A stretch of DNA of 64,000 nt from Emiliania huxleyi CCMP1516 (lineage: Eukaryota; Haptophyta; Isochrysidales; Noelaerhabdaceae): assembly GCF_000372725.1 (NCBI RefSeq), contig NW_005202427.1, forward strand, positions 10,407 through 74,406. The letters run 5' to 3'. This document shows, in pieces, positions 61,486 to 64,000 of this stretch (position 1 is its first letter; each line of letters opens with the position of its first letter). The position numbers were made by a program, and so were the translations under genes. A model generated the notes under the pieces. It was not told the origin of the DNA, ran no database searches, and saw only the letters and a program-made list of their open reading frames with translations.

Positions 61486-61876
61486 ACTAACCCGGCACGG
61501 GTCAGCACGGGTCAGAATGGGTTACCATAACCCGGCACTAACCCGGCACTAACCCGGCACTAACCCGGCACTAACCCGGCACTAACCCATGCGGCTGGGG
61601 GGCATACGTCAGCATGGGTTATGGTAACCCGAGACTACCCGGCGCTAACCCGGGTTAGTCTCTCCCTCGGACGGCTTGGCTGCACCTTGCCCCTTGGTGC
61701 TCTCCGCGGCAACGCCGTTATCGGTAAGTTGAGCGTGTATGGAGTGAGTCTATCGCGTATCGGTAAGCGCGGGTTAGCGGCGGGTTCCACACGGGTTAAT
61801 CCACACTAACCCAGCACGGGTCAGCACGGGTTAGAACGGGTTACCATAACCCGACGCTAACCCGCGCTTACCGATA
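61486..61876. repeat. TAACCCGG minisatellite with palindromic words
   Basis: CACTAACCCGG repeats at 61540-61590. A ~59-bp direct repeat with GCACGGGTCAGCACGGGT and GGGTTACCATAACCC is at 61486-61545 and 61804-61862. GGGTTAccaTAACCC and a perfect 21-bp inverted pair (61758-61778 / 61854-61876 area) add stems. Words resemble telomere repeats but with GG inserted. Confidence 0.75.
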
Positions 61877-61964
61877 GACTAACCAGTTTAGTCCCGTACA
61901 CACACCATGAGAAATCTGGGACCCCTATCTCTCTATTGCGAGATGAAAGAGAGCGTCTCACTCG

Positions 61965-62405
61965 CCTTGAATCCCCGGCCCTGCGGATGTCCGCTGCGCT
62001 CTACGGTGTTGGCGGAGCGAGCGGGAGGGCGCGGACCGCCACGCGGTCGCGGAGGTTAGTCGGAGCGCGCGGGAGGGAGAGGAGGGGCTGGCGGGCCGAA
62101 CGAGCGTGAGGGGCCACATGCTCATGCCGCAGAGGCCCTGCCGCGCTGAGGCGTGGCAAAAGCTGCTATTGGCGCGCGCGGAGGCCTGCCGGCGGCGGCG
62201 CAGCCGCACACGCGCGCGGGAGGCTCGGGCGCGCGCGCACCGAGCTCTTTGCCCGGGCTCATGGCCGTGACGGCCATTGCCCTGCAGGCGGGCGAGAGCA
62301 GGGCCCCGGCGCGCGAGCAGGCAACACAACGCAACCCAGAGTTGAAAAAGAATTCGCGGCGGAAATCGGGCGATACAAATGGATATGGAGAAAAGTGCCG
62401 CGGAA
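61965..62405 (-). repeat. Inverted duplication of the RRM gene upstream region (copy 2)
   Basis: Reverse-complement copy of 57886-58308, nearly identical, ending just before the RRM coding start equivalent. It carries the promoter/UTR but no RRM exon. Transcription from it would run leftward into the KHA/GARP gene region. Confidence 0.85.
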
Positions 62406-63068
62406 GCAAGACATCATTTGTGTTTAAAGATACATGTAAAACTTTATGACGTGACTTTCAACCACAAGCCCTGGCGAGTGCGGGTGGGTAGGCCCTAAAA
62501 CGGCGGGAGGGGTAGGGGTGCCGCTGTACGGCTGTAGGGGTGTGGAGGGGTCGGGAGGGCGGGAGTGTGACCGTGACCTAAAGCCCTCCACCGATAGAGT
62601 TGTCAGGCGGCAGGGCCCAGGAGGGCACTCGGAGGGGTGGGGGCTGGGAGGGCTGGCCAAAAGTGAGGCGTAGGAGGGCTTGTGAGGGCTTGGGAGAGGT
62701 GGAGAGCTCGGAGGGGTCGGAGGGGTCGGAGGGCAGAGAGGCACGAGGGTGGCGCTGGTGGGCTCGGGAGGGCTCGGGAGGGCTCACAAGGGATGGAGTG
62801 CCCGGAGGGCTCGGAGGGGCGAGCCGCCGAGCCGGGCTCGGGGGGCTCGGAGGGCTCGGAGGGCACGGAGGGCTCGGAGGGCTCGGAGGTCTTGCTTGTT
62901 TCTCCGCACCCTCTCTTATATTCTTTCCTTTCCTATGCTCTGCTCACTCCATTTTCTTTATCTCTTCTACCCTTTATTTTCCGTTCCTTGAGCTAGTCTA
63001 CCTCTCTTCATCCTCCCTCGTCTTGCTTCTATGTTTTCATTCTTTGCTCTACTTTCTTAGCTTCTCTT
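62406..63068. repeat. GGAGGGCTC minisatellite and pyrimidine tract
   Basis: 62620-62895 is built of GGCTCGGAGG/GGGAGGGCTC words. 62900-63068 is T/C-rich up to the N run. Frames here are repeat artefacts. Confidence 0.7.
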
Positions 63069-63368
63069 NNNNNNNNNNNNNNNNNNNNNNNNNNNNNNNN
63101 NNNNNNNNNNNNNNNNNNNNNNNNNNNNNNNNNNNNNNNNNNNNNNNNNNNNNNNNNNNNNNNNNNNNNNNNNNNNNNNNNNNNNNNNNNNNNNNNNNNN
63201 NNNNNNNNNNNNNNNNNNNNNNNNNNNNNNNNNNNNNNNNNNNNNNNNNNNNNNNNNNNNNNNNNNNNNNNNNNNNNNNNNNNNNNNNNNNNNNNNNNNN
63301 NNNNNNNNNNNNNNNNNNNNNNNNNNNNNNNNNNNNNNNNNNNNNNNNNNNNNNNNNNNNNNNNNNNN
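63069..63368. other. Assembly gap (300 N)
   Basis: Run of N between a pyrimidine tract and the G-run hairpin block. Confidence 0.95.
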
Positions 63369-63514
63369 CCCCCCCAGCAGTTCCTTGGCGAGGACTAGTC
63401 ACCAGAAAGGCGGCCGCTTTTGCCTACAAAGTTAAAAAACGGTGATCGAAGGACCAATTTGTTGGAGAATTTGGCCATTTCTCACAGTTAAAGGGGGGGC
63501 GGTGGACGCCCCCC

Positions 63515-63920
63515 CAGAGGCTTCACCACATGCTAGGGGGGGGGTCCCGCCCCCCCCAGAACCTTCACCACATGCTGGGGGGGGGGGTCGTGGCCGAGGA
63601 CCCCCCACAGAGACTCGTGGTCAGAACCCTCCGGGCCCTTGATTTTACGCCTCATTTCGCAGCATTTTCGAGGGGAAAATCATCCTTTGGAGCTACATGA
63701 GCCTTGAGACTGGTCAGATTCTCCAAGATATTGGACTTTCAGCCACGATTTTACAACTTTGGGGGCAAAATCGGTCGGCTCTCTGGCGACAATTCCTAGC
63801 CCACGAACTGCTGGGGGGTGCCCACCACATGCTAGGGGGGGGGTCCCGACCCCCCCAGAGGCTTCACCACATGCTAGGGGGGGGGTCCCGACCCCCCCAC
63901 AGAGGCTTCACCACATGCTA
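63515..63920. repeat. CTTCACCACATGCTAG + G-run/C-run hairpin repeats
   Basis: Four to five copies of CTTCACCACATGCTAGGGG followed by GGGGGTCCCGACCCCCCC, in two clusters (63519-63590 and 63822-63920). Each folds as a G/C hairpin. The core equals the loop of the 2282-2443 hairpin at the other end of the window. No gene in the last 600 bp. Confidence 0.75.
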
Positions 63921-64000
63921 AGGGCGCCCCACCCCCTGGAAGCGATGTGCGCCTGCTCTTTTGCGACCCCTCCCGGAGGGCCCTTCCGACCCCTCTCGAG

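Noticed and set aside
62600-63068. Frame ending in a hydrophobic Phe/Leu-rich stretch
   Set aside because: Minisatellite followed by a T/C tract; the hydrophobic text is composition only.

Overview
The window is GC-rich eukaryotic nuclear DNA with three runs of N (10711-11081, 45732-45994, 63069-63368). It looks like a unicellular alga, most plausibly a haptophyte close to Emiliania/Gephyrocapsa. That is inference from style: very GC-biased coding, short introns of which about half appear to begin GC rather than GT, TTAGGG-type telomere tracts, a dense mix of foldback elements and minisatellites, and eukaryotic housekeeping genes. Nothing bacterial is seen. I rebuilt exons by eye from frame shifts, splice dinucleotides and family alignment remembered from knowledge; they need RNA confirmation.

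Left part (1-9.6 kb): mostly repeats, with weak unrecognised coding regions (proline-rich 639-1493, 2515-3472, cysteine/histidine-rich 4252-4889), a 160-bp hairpin, a convergent inverted duplication (6.0-6.6 kb) and a dispersed repeat whose other copies lie at 26.5 and 27.9 kb. From 9.7 to 14.4 kb runs a ten-exon gene for a long Sfi1-like (centrin-binding) repeat protein. It is followed by six copies of a 179-bp satellite and two interstitial telomere tracts, a subtelomere-like block.

Middle (17.6-45 kb): recognisable genes separated by repeats. They are a PTPMT1-like phosphatase (-), F-box/kelch protein (-), VPS55/LEPROT (+), a ZNF598-C-terminal-like protein (-), NDUFA13/GRIM-19 of complex I (-), a TTD14-family P-loop protein (-), a tentative membrane/coiled-coil gene (+), a 199-residue unknown (+), a calponin-homology protein (-) and an alpha/beta hydrolase (+). 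Several non-autonomous inverted-repeat elements sit among them, two with clear 8-bp target-site duplications.

Right part (45-64 kb): a complete five-exon MCM2 gene (-), whose sequence gap falls inside an intron; an SLC43-like transporter (+); a DUF4326-like gene (-); a two-RRM Musashi/hnRNP-like gene (+) whose upstream 400 bp is repeated in inverted orientation 4 kb away; a KHA-like plus partial GARP gene (-); then minisatellites and G-run hairpins. The genes are unrelated housekeeping functions and do not form a pathway. The most notable shared property is the frequency of GC-AG introns, together with the nested, young-looking inverted-repeat insertions.
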